Assembly (NCBI GenBank): GCA_020853705.1
Contig: JADYYK010000210.1
Coordinates: forward strand, 50,418-114,417
DNA: 64,000 nucleotides
DNA from: Deltaproteobacteria bacterium
GTDB taxonomy: Bacteria; Myxococcota_A; Polyangia; Haliangiales; JADYYK01
Direction of reading: 5' to 3'
Made by a program: the position numbers and the translations under genes. Every line of letters begins with the position of its first letter. Positions within the stretch are counted from its first letter, which is position 1. The notes beneath the pieces were generated by a model that worked only from the letters and a program-made list of their open reading frames with translations, was not told the DNA's origin and searched no databases. This document shows positions 26,658-34,403 of the stretch, in pieces.

Positions 26658-27488
26658 GTGCGTTGCCAGGCCCACCCCGATCACGAGGCAGTGTCGCGCT
26701 GTGTGCGCTGCGCCCGTGCCCATTGCGGTGAATGTCCGCGCCGGGTGCGCGCCGGCCTGGGTCACCTGACGGTGTGCGCGCACTGCGACGGCCTGCTGGC
26801 GCCGCTGGCGGCGGGCGCGCCGGTCAAGCCGCTGATGCTGCGCGCCTTCAGCAAGGACGGCGCGCTGACCGCGCTCGCGCTGGCGCTGCCGGCCTGGGTC
26901 GCCATCATGCACACTCCGCTGGCGGCGCTGCTGTATGCCGCGGCGCTGGCGGGCTACTACCTGGCCACCATCGATCACGTGGCGCGCGGCCAGGCCGGGC
27001 TGCCGGAGCCCCCGGGGTCCGCCCTCGACGTCGCCAGCATGGTGGGCAAGGCGCTGCGTGGCCTGGTGGTGGTCGCGGTGGGCGGGCTGCCCTTCGTGCT
27101 GTGGTCGGTGCTGGGCGGGTCGGACGCCGGTAGCCCGGTGGGCGGGCTGGGGCCGACCCTGGCGCTGCACGTCATCGGCTTTCTTTGGCTGCCCGCGGCG
27201 GTGCTGTCGCTGGTGCTGACCGGCAGCGCCCTGGCGGCGGTGTCGCCGCTGACCTGGGCCGCGGTGATCCGCCGGGCCCCCGGCGCATATGGCCGTTTTT
27301 GCGGGCTTTTCTTCATCTCGACCCTGGGTGCGGTGATGATCACGGCGGGCGCCGGCTTCTTCCTGGCGCCCATCCCGTACCTGGGTCCGCTGCTGGTGGT
27401 GGCGCTGGCGAATCTTTTGTTCACCTCGCAGGCCGCGCTTTTTGGCGGCTTCTTGACCAGAGAGGCCTTGGTCCACCGCGCCGCGTGA
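26658..27488 (+). CDS. B-box zinc finger membrane protein
   Basis: A 276-residue protein. The first 45 residues have the spacing of a B-box-type zinc finger: C3, H6 and H9, C15-x-x-C18, C23-x-x-C26 and C40-x-x-C43 (MRCQAHPDHEAVSRCVRC). A segment of about 200 residues follows with five or six membrane helices, for example ALTALALALPAWVAIMH, VVVAVGGLPFVLWSVL and GLFFISTLGAVMITAGAGFF. B-box fingers joined to membrane helices are common in myxobacterial genomes with no assigned role. The GTG at 26658 is supported because it begins the finger. It is divergent from the CDF gene. Confidence 0.75.
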   Translation: MRCQAHPDHEAVSRCVRCARAHCGECPRRVRAGLGHLTVCAHCDGLLAPLAAGAPVKPLMLRAFSKDGALTALALALPAWVAIMHTPLAALLYAAALAGYYLATIDHVARGQAGLPEPPGSALDVASMVGKALRGLVVVAVGGLPFVLWSVLGGSDAGSPVGGLGPTLALHVIGFLWLPAAVLSLVLTGSALAAVSPLTWAAVIRRAPGAYGRFCGLFFISTLGAVMITAGAGFFLAPIPYLGPLLVVALANLLFTSQAALFGGFLTREALVHRAA

Positions 27489-27511
27489 TATCCTGATCGC
27501 GGAGCGTCGCT

Positions 27512-28564
27512 TTGCGATTGTGGAATCTCACGCTGGTCTCGCTGCTGACGGTGGGCGCTGCGGCCCAGGCCGAAGCTGCGCCCGCGACCGGCCAGGCCCC
27601 GGACGCGGCCGGCCCCGCGCCGGTGGTGCTGCTCGGCGAGCGCGTGCTGCACAAGCTGGAGACCGGGCGCGTGGTCATCGAGGACGGCACCCACCTGCGC
27701 TGCCCCGACGGCAAGTCGCTCATCATCGGGGCCCGCGCCATCGAGTGGCGCGGCGAGGTCCGCATCGACTGCCCCGGCAATGACGTCACCATCGGCGCGC
27801 GCGAGCACACCTTCGCCGACGGCTCGCACGTCACCATCGACAGCCCGCAGGGCTGGGTCCGCTTCATCGCCTGGCGCACCGTCGGCGAGCCCAGCCTCGA
27901 GGTCCACGCCATGCAGGCCGACGTCGACCCCGATCACGTGCCCTCCGATCTGACCCCGCTGGTCACCACACGGGTCCGCCGCTCGCTGCTGCGGCGCTTG
28001 ATCCAGGCCGCGCCCGCACCCGGCACCGGGGCCGAGGTGAGGGTGCACTTCCCACGCGAGAAGTGGCACTCGCAGGCCAAGGCGCGCCGGCGCCAGGGCT
28101 GGTTGGCCATGCTGGCGCTCGACGCGGCGGGCCGCAACCTCACGGTGACCTCGGGCTCTGACCGCGCCGCGGGCGCCCACGCCGAGGGCCGCGCCATCGA
28201 CATCGTCGGCCCGCCCAGCTTCGGCGAGCGCCTGCGGGTGGCACGGCGGCTGTCGGCCAGCCTGGGCAAGCGTGGGCTGGTGCTGGTGGAAGAGGTCGAC
28301 CCGCGGCCCCGGGCGGGTGCGCCGGCCGGCTTCCAGTGCAACGTCGCCTTTCGCGACGGCGCCATCACCAGCGTCCACGTCGGCGTGCGCTACCGACCCG
28401 ATCTGAAGCGCAAGCGGCAGTCATCGCCCTTTCACGCGACGCGCTCACACATGCACGTCACCATGTTCCGCGGCCGCAAGGTGCCGCCCAGCGCCACCGT
28501 GGTCGCGCTCGAGGGCGAAGCGCCCAGCGGGCGCGGCAAGGTCGCGCTGGCCGACGGCGAATAG
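27512..28564 (+). CDS. Secreted M15/D,D-peptidase-like protein
   Basis: A 350-residue exported protein. Start at TTG 27512 with a GGAG Shine-Dalgarno 8-11 bp upstream; the signal ends near AQAEA. The first half (40-160) is beta-rich and unassigned. The C-terminal part has LTVTSGSDRAAGAHAEGRAID, with H223 and D230, and HMHV, with H313 and H315. This H-x6-D ... H-x-H zinc pattern is that of M15-type and related LAS peptidases that cut peptidoglycan cross-links. By analogy it would act on murein in the periplasm. The region before SGSDR (HFPREKWHSQAKA) and the Arg/Lys-rich loop (LKRKRQS) are not family signatures I know. Confidence 0.7.
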   Translation: MRLWNLTLVSLLTVGAAAQAEAAPATGQAPDAAGPAPVVLLGERVLHKLETGRVVIEDGTHLRCPDGKSLIIGARAIEWRGEVRIDCPGNDVTIGAREHTFADGSHVTIDSPQGWVRFIAWRTVGEPSLEVHAMQADVDPDHVPSDLTPLVTTRVRRSLLRRLIQAAPAPGTGAEVRVHFPREKWHSQAKARRRQGWLAMLALDAAGRNLTVTSGSDRAAGAHAEGRAIDIVGPPSFGERLRVARRLSASLGKRGLVLVEEVDPRPRAGAPAGFQCNVAFRDGAITSVHVGVRYRPDLKRKRQSSPFHATRSHMHVTMFRGRKVPPSATVVALEGEAPSGRGKVALADGE

Positions 28565-28602
28565 CGCGCGGCGCGGCCGGCTCGGCGTAGTACTTTTCGC
28601 GC

Positions 28603-29745
28603 GTGCTGCGCCGCATCGCCATCGGGGTCGGCTGTGGCCTCGGCCTGCTGGTCGCGGCCGCGGGGGCGTGGGCGGTGTTCTTCACGCTGTATGACCCGCG
28701 GGTGCCGCTGGCCGAGCCGCTGGTCCTCGAGCGCACCCCGAAAAGCCCCGACGTCATCACGCTGGCGCTGGCGGGGGACTTCGCGCCGGCCGACAAGGCG
28801 CTGGCGCTGATCGAGACCCAGGGCTACCGCTTCCCCTACCTCGGCACCGCGGAGATCATGCGCAGCGCCGACATCGCGTTCGCCAACCTGGAGGCCCCGG
28901 TGACCGAGGCGCGGGCCCGGCTGCCGCGCAGCAAGGACTGGTTCTACCGCGTCGAGCCGCAGGCCACCGAGGCCTGGAAGTGGCTGGGCCTCGACCTCAT
29001 CAACCTGGCCAACAACCACATCCTCGACTACCGCGCGGTCGGCGTGACCGACACCGTGCGCCACCTCGATGCCGCGGGGCTGGCGCACATCGGCGCGGGC
29101 GGCGACGAGCGCGCGGCGCGGCGCCCCGTCATCTTCGACGTCGCCGGCACGCGCATCGGCTTCCTGGGCTACCTGCAGGACAAGGTCGGCTACAACCTGT
29201 ACCTCGGGCTGTACGCGGTGGGCGGCCGCGCCGGCGCGGCCAAGCTGACCGAGCGCGACATCGCCGAGGATGTGCGCCGGCTGCGCCCGCTGTGTGACGT
29301 GCTGCTGGTCAGCGTGCACTGGGGCGAGAACTACGCCCCGGTCGACGCCAACCAGGAGCGCTGGGGGCGCAAGCTGCTCGAGCTGGGGGTCGACGTGGTG
29401 ATCGGCCACCACTCGCACGACGTGCAGGCGGCCGAGGTGCGCGGCCGTGGCGTCATCCTGTATTCACTCGGTAACTATGCCTGGGGCGCGCCCGGCCACG
29501 GCCACATGCGAATCGGGTTCATCGCGCGGCTCGGCGTGACCCCGCGGCGGGACGGCGCGCGGGCCCGGCTGAAGTTCGTGGAGCTCCTTCCCATCGCGAC
29601 CCAGAACCGCATCGTCAACTTCCAGCCCCGCCTGCTGCACCCCGAGGAGGTCGAGTGGCTGGACCCCTTCCTGGAGGCCACGCGCGCGCGCGGAACCCGC
29701 GTCGAGGTCGCGGGACCCATGGTCAAGCTCGAGCTTCCGGAGTAA
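28603..29745 (+). CDS. CapA-family poly-gamma-glutamate-type metallophosphatase-like protein
   Basis: A 380-residue protein with one N-terminal membrane helix (about 6-28), start at GTG. The fold is the CapA/PgsA metallophosphoesterase-like domain: ITLALAGDFAPADK, IAFANLEAPVTEA, LINLANNHILDYRAVGVTDT, VLLVSVHWGENY and VVIGHHSHDVQAAEVRGRGVILYSLGN. The His and Asn metal ligands are intact. In capsule operons CapA takes part in poly-gamma-glutamate synthesis, but no capBC lies here. A stand-alone envelope role is more likely. It ends 8 bp before the next lipoprotein gene and is probably co-transcribed with it. Confidence 0.85.
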   Translation: MLRRIAIGVGCGLGLLVAAAGAWAVFFTLYDPRVPLAEPLVLERTPKSPDVITLALAGDFAPADKALALIETQGYRFPYLGTAEIMRSADIAFANLEAPVTEARARLPRSKDWFYRVEPQATEAWKWLGLDLINLANNHILDYRAVGVTDTVRHLDAAGLAHIGAGGDERAARRPVIFDVAGTRIGFLGYLQDKVGYNLYLGLYAVGGRAGAAKLTERDIAEDVRRLRPLCDVLLVSVHWGENYAPVDANQERWGRKLLELGVDVVIGHHSHDVQAAEVRGRGVILYSLGNYAWGAPGHGHMRIGFIARLGVTPRRDGARARLKFVELLPIATQNRIVNFQPRLLHPEEVEWLDPFLEATRARGTRVEVAGPMVKLELPE

Positions 29746-29753
29746 GAGAGGGC

Positions 29754-30890
29754 ATGCGATGCGCGCGCGCGGCCGGGGCGCTTCTCGTGCTGGGTTCGAC
29801 GGTGCTGGCGACGGCCGCGGGTTGCGGCGACGACGATGATGGCGATGTGAAGGTGGTCGACGCGGCGCTGGCGGACGCCGAGGCGGCGGACGCGGCGCCG
29901 CCGTTCACGCTGCAGCCGTTCGACAGGGTGCGCATCACCAGCGTGGGCGGCATGCCGAACTTCCAGCAGGCCAACGCCATGGTCGACTTCGGCGTGGGGT
30001 CGATCGCCGAGGCCCGGCTGGTCGTCGACCTCACGTCGACGTGCTTCCCGTTCGAGGGCTGGCAGTCGAACCCGCCGCCGTCGGGGCAGAACTGGCCGGC
30101 CGACTGTGACGCCTTCGATCGCAACTTCGAGTTCACCCTGGACGAGCCGGCCGCCGGTGCGCCCGCGGGCACGCCGCCGGCCATCGAGCTGGTGCGCGCC
30201 ATCACGCCGTTCGGGGGGCCGCTGCACCTCGAGGTCGACATCACCGACGTCGCCAACGCGCGCCCCGGGGCGCACCTTCTGCGCGTGGTCATCCCGACCT
30301 GGAGCGACGGCGCCGGCATGGTCAGCGGCTCGGCGGGTGGCTGGAACGTCAGCGCGCGCATCGAGGTGGTGCCCGGCGTGGCGCCGCGCAAGGTGGTGAC
30401 GGTGCTGCCGCTGTGGAACGGCTCGATGACCATGGCGGCGGGGCCCGAGGTGCCGTTCACGGTGCCGGCCGGGGTGCGCAGCGGCAAGCTGGAGTATCGC
30501 GTCACCGGCCACGGCGGCGGCGCAGTCGGGGCCGGCTGCATCGGCCCGGCCGAGGAGTTCTGCAAGCGCATGCACACGCTGACGCTGGACGGCGCCGAGC
30601 TGGCGCGCGTCGAGCCGTGGCGGAACAACTGCGCCAGCCTGTGCACCATCCGGCACCAGGGGCCGGTGGGCAGCGGCTTCGACTACTGCCTGGAGAACCC
30701 CTGCGGCGCCATCTCGAGCGTGCGCGCCTCGCGGGCCAACTGGTGTCCGGGCAGCATGACGCCGCCGTTCGAGTTCAGCGCCGAGGGGCTGGGCACGCCA
30801 GGGGCGCACATGCTGAAGTGGGATGTGTCGACGCTGCTGGCGGGCGGGCAGTGGCGGGTCTCGGTGGTCTACATCGGATACGCCGAGTAG
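29754..30890 (+). CDS. Lipoprotein resembling peptide-N-glycosidase F
   Basis: A 378-residue protein with a lipoprotein leader (Cys24, AAGC) and an Asp-rich linker GDDDDGDVKVVDAALADAE. The body is two beta-sandwich halves. Elements shared with PNGase F-like proteins are the N-terminal strand RITSVGGMPNFQ, and in the second half GKLEYRVTGHGGG, EEFCKRMHTLTLDGAELAR and WRNNCASLC. I recall this H-G ... EF-C-x-R-x-H-x-x-x-x-D-G pattern from the C-terminal domain of PNGase F. Multiple Cys pairs suggest disulfides. Removing N-glycans from host or prey proteins is inference only. A good Shine-Dalgarno (AGAGAGG) precedes the ATG at 29754. Two inverted repeats follow the stop. Confidence 0.65.
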   Translation: MRCARAAGALLVLGSTVLATAAGCGDDDDGDVKVVDAALADAEAADAAPPFTLQPFDRVRITSVGGMPNFQQANAMVDFGVGSIAEARLVVDLTSTCFPFEGWQSNPPPSGQNWPADCDAFDRNFEFTLDEPAAGAPAGTPPAIELVRAITPFGGPLHLEVDITDVANARPGAHLLRVVIPTWSDGAGMVSGSAGGWNVSARIEVVPGVAPRKVVTVLPLWNGSMTMAAGPEVPFTVPAGVRSGKLEYRVTGHGGGAVGAGCIGPAEEFCKRMHTLTLDGAELARVEPWRNNCASLCTIRHQGPVGSGFDYCLENPCGAISSVRASRANWCPGSMTPPFEFSAEGLGTPGAHMLKWDVSTLLAGGQWRVSVVYIGYAE

Positions 30891-30900
30891 CGGCTGTCCG

Positions 30901-30939
30901 GTCCGGGTGTCCCGGACATGCGTCCGGCCGGCCGGACGC
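30901..30939 (+). terminator. Two adjacent perfect inverted repeats after the PNGase-like gene
   Basis: GTCCGGG/CCCGGAC (30901-30907, 30911-30917, loop TGT) is followed two bases later by the perfect 20-bp palindrome GCGTCCGGCCGGCCGGACGC (30920-30939). Double hairpins past a stop suggest a terminator, although no U tract follows. The rest of the gap to 31041 shows no gene. Confidence 0.5.
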
Positions 30940-31041
30940 GAGAGGCACGCGCGAGGGTGCAAGGCCACGTCATGTCAGAGCTGCATGCTATGGTCCGGAA
31001 GTCGCAACGCTGCTGCGGCGAGATGACGAGGACGCTGGCTC

Positions 31042-31476
31042 ATGAACCTGATGCACGACCCCGCCTTCAGGATCTATGCACTGTGCGCCGTGGTGCTGGT
31101 CATGAAGATGTTGCTGGTCGGGCTGTGGACGTCGGTCGTGCGTGGGCGGCTGCAGGCGGCGCTGAGCCCCGAGGACGCCGGCGCGGCGGCGGCGCGCGAG
31201 GCGGAGCACCCGGAGGTGGCACGGGTGCTGCGCGTGCACCGCAACGATGTCGAGAACATCCCGCTGTTCCTCGCCATCGGCCTCATCTATGTGCTGGCTG
31301 GCGCGGGGCGCCTGGGCGCCGCAGTCTATTGCGTGACCTTCACGGCGGCGCGCATCGCGCACAGCATGGTCTACCTGGCCGGCAAGCAGCCCTGGCGCAC
31401 CATCCTCTATTCGGTCGGGGTGGCGTGCCTGCTCGGCATGATGGTGCGCATCGTGATGAGGGCGCTGGCGGCGTGA
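31042..31476 (+). CDS. MAPEG-family membrane protein
   Basis: A 144-residue, four-helix integral membrane protein of the microsomal glutathione S-transferase/prostaglandin E synthase (MAPEG) family. Characteristic sequences are EVARVLRVHRNDVENIPLFLAIGLIYVLAG, with the conserved R-x-x-x-N-x-x-E-N segment, and ARIAHSMVYLAGKQPWRTILYSVG. Members conjugate or isomerise lipophilic electrophiles using glutathione, but bacterial ones are poorly characterised. Its stop overlaps the GTG of the next gene (GTGA), which points to coupled translation. Confidence 0.85.
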   Translation: MNLMHDPAFRIYALCAVVLVMKMLLVGLWTSVVRGRLQAALSPEDAGAAAAREAEHPEVARVLRVHRNDVENIPLFLAIGLIYVLAGAGRLGAAVYCVTFTAARIAHSMVYLAGKQPWRTILYSVGVACLLGMMVRIVMRALAA

Positions 31477-32024
31477 ACATCCCCACGGTGGAGCTGCCGG
31501 CCAAGGTGCCGCGCGATGCCGCGCTGGTGAAGGCGCGCGTCGATCTGAACGTGCACTTGCGGGTGGCGTACGGCATCGGCGCGGCGTGCGCGCTGCTGGG
31601 GGCGCTGCTGCTGTCGAGGTTTCTGCCACAGGTGGTGGCGGGCACGGCAGGGCCGCCCGACTGGGGCGCCACCGGGATCGGCGTGGGGCTGGTCCTGATG
31701 GGCGGGTCGGTCGGGCTGGGCGCGCTGGGGCGACGGCGGGCCCGGTTGCGCGCGCTGACCCATGGCCGGCTGCTGCAGGCGCGCGTGGTCAGCCACGGGC
31801 GTGAGCCGGGGCGGCGCTGGCTCTTGCTGCGCGGGCGGGAACAGCACGTGGTGCGCGCGGCGGTGACGCTGCCCGAGGGGGAACGGCGCGGCGAGTTCCG
31901 CTCGCCGTTCGCGGTCGAGGAGGCGCTGCCGGTGGGCTCCGAGGTGGCGGCGCTGGTCGATGTCGACACCGGCGCGGTGACCTTCCCGCACGAGCTGCTG
32001 GTGGGGATCGAGCTCCGTGGCTGA
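31473..32024 (+). CDS. Two-helix membrane protein of unknown function
   Basis: A 183-residue protein starting at GTG 31473 within the stop of the MAPEG gene. After about 30 residues come two membrane helices (VAYGIGAACALLGALLLSRF and GIGVGLVLMGGSVGLGALG). Behind them lies a soluble beta-rich region of about 90 residues (LRALTHGRLLQARVVSHGRE, then SEVAALVDVDTGAVTFPHE). That form, Arg-rich after the second helix with a small beta-barrel-like domain, is seen in DUF3592-like proteins, but I would not assign it. It overlaps recQ by 8 bp and likely shares its transcript. Confidence 0.65.
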   Translation: MNIPTVELPAKVPRDAALVKARVDLNVHLRVAYGIGAACALLGALLLSRFLPQVVAGTAGPPDWGATGIGVGLVLMGGSVGLGALGRRRARLRALTHGRLLQARVVSHGREPGRRWLLLRGREQHVVRAAVTLPEGERRGEFRSPFAVEEALPVGSEVAALVDVDTGAVTFPHELLVGIELRG

Positions 32025-33960
32025 GCTGCAGCACAGCGCCGAGCCGGGCAAGGTGGCCGACTGGATCGACCGGCTGGCCGCGGCGTGGGCGGGCGGCGAT
32101 CCCAGCGATGCGGCGCTGCGCGGGCGCTGCCTGCATGCGCTCGGCGAGCTGCGCGCGCTGTGGCGCGAGCGCGCGGACCTGTTCGACGACGCTGGGGTGG
32201 CGCGGCTGCGCGCGCTGGCCGAGGCGCTGCGCGCGGCGGAGGAGGCGGCGCGGGCGCGGCCCCGGGTGGCGACCGCGCAGGCGCTGGGCGGCGCGGCGCC
32301 GGTGGCGCGCGAGGTCTTGAAGGCGACCTTCGGCTATGACCGCTTCCGCCCCGGCCAGGAGGACATCATCCAGGCCGTGCTGGCGGGGCGCGACTGCGTC
32401 GCGGTGATGCCGACCGGCGCGGGCAAGTCGCTGACCTACCAGCTGCCGGCGCGCGTGCTGGCGGCGTCGGGCGCCACCACGCTGGTGGTGTCACCGCTGA
32501 TCGCCCTGATGAAGGACCAGGTCGACGCCATGACCGAGGTCGGCATGCGCGCGACCTTCCTGAACTCGAGCCTGGAGTGGGACCAGCGGCGCGAGCGCAT
32601 CGAGCGGCTGCGCGCCGGCGAGTACGAGCTGGTCTACGCCGCGCCCGAGGGCCTCGAGGCCTCGGTGGGTGGGGCGCTGGCGGGCGTGCCGCTGGGCCTC
32701 ATCGCGGTCGACGAGGCGCACTGCATCAGCCAGTGGGGCCACGACTTCCGGCCGGCGTACCGCAACCTGGCCGGCCTCAAGCGCCGCTTCGGCGGGGTCC
32801 CGGTGCTGGCGCTGACGGCGACCGCGACACGAGAGGTCACCGAGGACATCGTGCAGCAGCTCGGCATGGTGTCGCCGGCGCGCCACCGCGGGTCGTTCTT
32901 CCGACCCAACCTGCACGTGCACGCCTACCGCAAGGGCGAGGGCGGCACCGCCGGCGGGGTGCGCGACTCGATCCTGCGCCTGGTGCGCGCGCGCGACGGG
33001 CAGAGCGGCGTGATCTACTGCCTGTCGCGCACGTCGGTCGAGTCTACTGCGGAGTTCCTGCGCGAGCGCGGCGTGCGCGCGGTGGCCTATCACGCCGGGC
33101 TGGAGTCCTCCACGCGGTCGCGCGCGCAGGACATGTTCAGGCGCGATGACTGTGACGTGGTGGTGGCCACGGTGGCCTTCGGCATGGGCATCGACAAGCC
33201 CAACATCCGCTATGTCATCCACCGCGACATGCCGCGCTCGATCGAGGGCTACTACCAGGAGATCGGCCGCGCCGGCCGCGACGGGCTGCCCAGCGACTGC
33301 GTGCTGTTCTACTCCTGGGCCGACGTGGTGTCGTACGACCGCATGGTCGAGGGCGAAGGCTCCGACGAGATCGTGGAGCGCAACAAGCAGAAGGTGCGCG
33401 AGATGTACCGGCTGGCCGATCGCACCGCGTGTCGGCACCAGGCCCTGGTGCGCTACCTGGGCGAGACCATCACGCCGTGCGGGTCGTCGTGCGACGTGTG
33501 CAGCAAGGTCGACGTGGTGGCCGAGGCGCCGGCGACCAGTGGCGGTGGCGGGCGGCGCAAGGCTGGCCGGCTGGCGCAGGTCGCGGCGGGCTTCGGGGCG
33601 CGCGCGGGTGGTGGCGGTGGCGGTTTCGGCAGCGGTGGCGGTTTCGGCAGCGCGGCAGAGGGGCGCGAGCCGGGTGGTGGCGGGGCGTCGTCACGCGGCG
33701 TGGGCGCCAGCCTGGCCGGGCTGGATCAGGCCGAGGGCGAGCGCTTCATGGCCATGCGCGCGGTGCGGCGCAGGATCGCGCAGGTGCGCGGGGTGCCGCC
33801 GTACCTGGTATTCAGCGACGCCACCCTGCTCGAGATGGCCCGGGTGCAGCCCACGACCGACGCCGAGATGATGTCGATCTCGGGCGTCGGTCCCAAGAAG
33901 CTGGCGCAGTACGGGGCCGAGTTCCTGGCCGCCCTGGCGACCTACAAGGGGGGCACATGA
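32017..33960 (+). CDS. recQ: RecQ-family ATP-dependent DNA helicase
   Basis: A 647-residue 3'-5' helicase. An N-terminal helical extension of about 100 residues is unusual. Then come FGYDRFRPGQEDIIQAVLAG, Walker A MPTGAGKSLTYQLP, DEAH box AVDEAHCISQWGHDFRPAYR, motif III LALTATAT, motif VI YYQEIGRAGRDGLPS, and the four-Cys zinc site (CRHQALVRYLGE to CGSSCDVCSKV). A Gly-rich linker (GGGGGFGSGGGFGS) replaces much of the RQC winged helix. An HRDC domain ends the protein (VRRRIAQVRGVPPYLVFSDA and SISGVGPKKLAQYG). It acts in recombination repair, classically with topoisomerase III. The GTG start at 32017 overlaps the previous gene. Confidence 0.95.
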   Translation: MAELQHSAEPGKVADWIDRLAAAWAGGDPSDAALRGRCLHALGELRALWRERADLFDDAGVARLRALAEALRAAEEAARARPRVATAQALGGAAPVAREVLKATFGYDRFRPGQEDIIQAVLAGRDCVAVMPTGAGKSLTYQLPARVLAASGATTLVVSPLIALMKDQVDAMTEVGMRATFLNSSLEWDQRRERIERLRAGEYELVYAAPEGLEASVGGALAGVPLGLIAVDEAHCISQWGHDFRPAYRNLAGLKRRFGGVPVLALTATATREVTEDIVQQLGMVSPARHRGSFFRPNLHVHAYRKGEGGTAGGVRDSILRLVRARDGQSGVIYCLSRTSVESTAEFLRERGVRAVAYHAGLESSTRSRAQDMFRRDDCDVVVATVAFGMGIDKPNIRYVIHRDMPRSIEGYYQEIGRAGRDGLPSDCVLFYSWADVVSYDRMVEGEGSDEIVERNKQKVREMYRLADRTACRHQALVRYLGETITPCGSSCDVCSKVDVVAEAPATSGGGGRRKAGRLAQVAAGFGARAGGGGGGFGSGGGFGSAAEGREPGGGGASSRGVGASLAGLDQAEGERFMAMRAVRRRIAQVRGVPPYLVFSDATLLEMARVQPTTDAEMMSISGVGPKKLAQYGAEFLAALATYKGGT

Positions 33961-34343
33961 AGCTCGCAGGAGTGAGAAGACAGCTGGGTGAGGCCAGGGA
34001 CGCGCTGGCGGAGTCGGGCCAGCACGCCCTGGCGGGGCGCTATGATCCGGCCTACCGGGCCGCGCTCAAGGGCAGGAACCAGCTGTTCCACGCCACCCGT
34101 GGGCTGGCCATCGCGGGCGGGCAGGAGCCTCCCGAGATGCCCATCGTCGGCGGCGCGGTGCAGGGCGTGCTGACGGATCTGGAGCCGGCGCTGACGGCCA
34201 TCGAGGCCGCGCTGGGGGTCGAGGATGATCTGACCGAGATGCCGCCCAGGCTGACGGCGGACCTGGTCAAGGACGGGCTGGCGAGGTATCTGGCCTGGCT
34301 GCGGACCGAGGTGGGACGCGTGATGGGCGGCGGTACGAAATAG
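33957..34343 (+). CDS. Small helical protein downstream of recQ
   Basis: A 128-residue soluble protein, unknown family, predicted mostly helical (MKLAGVRRQLGEARDALAES, GVLTDLEPALTAIEAALG, LVKDGLARYLAWLRTEVGRV). It starts in the recQ stop (ATGA), so translation is coupled and a role with RecQ is possible. It has no membrane segment and no cysteines. It ends before a perfect hairpin shared with a convergent gene. Confidence 0.65.
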   Translation: MKLAGVRRQLGEARDALAESGQHALAGRYDPAYRAALKGRNQLFHATRGLAIAGGQEPPEMPIVGGAVQGVLTDLEPALTAIEAALGVEDDLTEMPPRLTADLVKDGLARYLAWLRTEVGRVMGGGTK

Positions 34344-34360
34344 CCCCGCGGCGCGAGCCG

Positions 34361-34380
34361 AGCACCGGGGTACCGGTGCT
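34361..34380. terminator. Perfect 8-bp hairpin between convergent genes
   Basis: AGCACCGG (34361-34368) pairs with CCGGTGCT (34373-34380) around GGTA. The flanking GCGAGCC and GGGCTCG extend the dyad imperfectly. It is placed between two convergent stops, fitting a bidirectional terminator. Confidence 0.6.
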
Positions 34381-34403
34381 GATGCTCGGGCTCGTGCGGT
34401 GGT

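Noticed and set aside
24492..27476. Minus-strand open frame of 994 codons joining the dehydrogenase and CDF regions
   Set aside because: Only the final 418 codons read as the dehydrogenase; upstream it is out of frame with the CDF transporter gene and shows no family motif.
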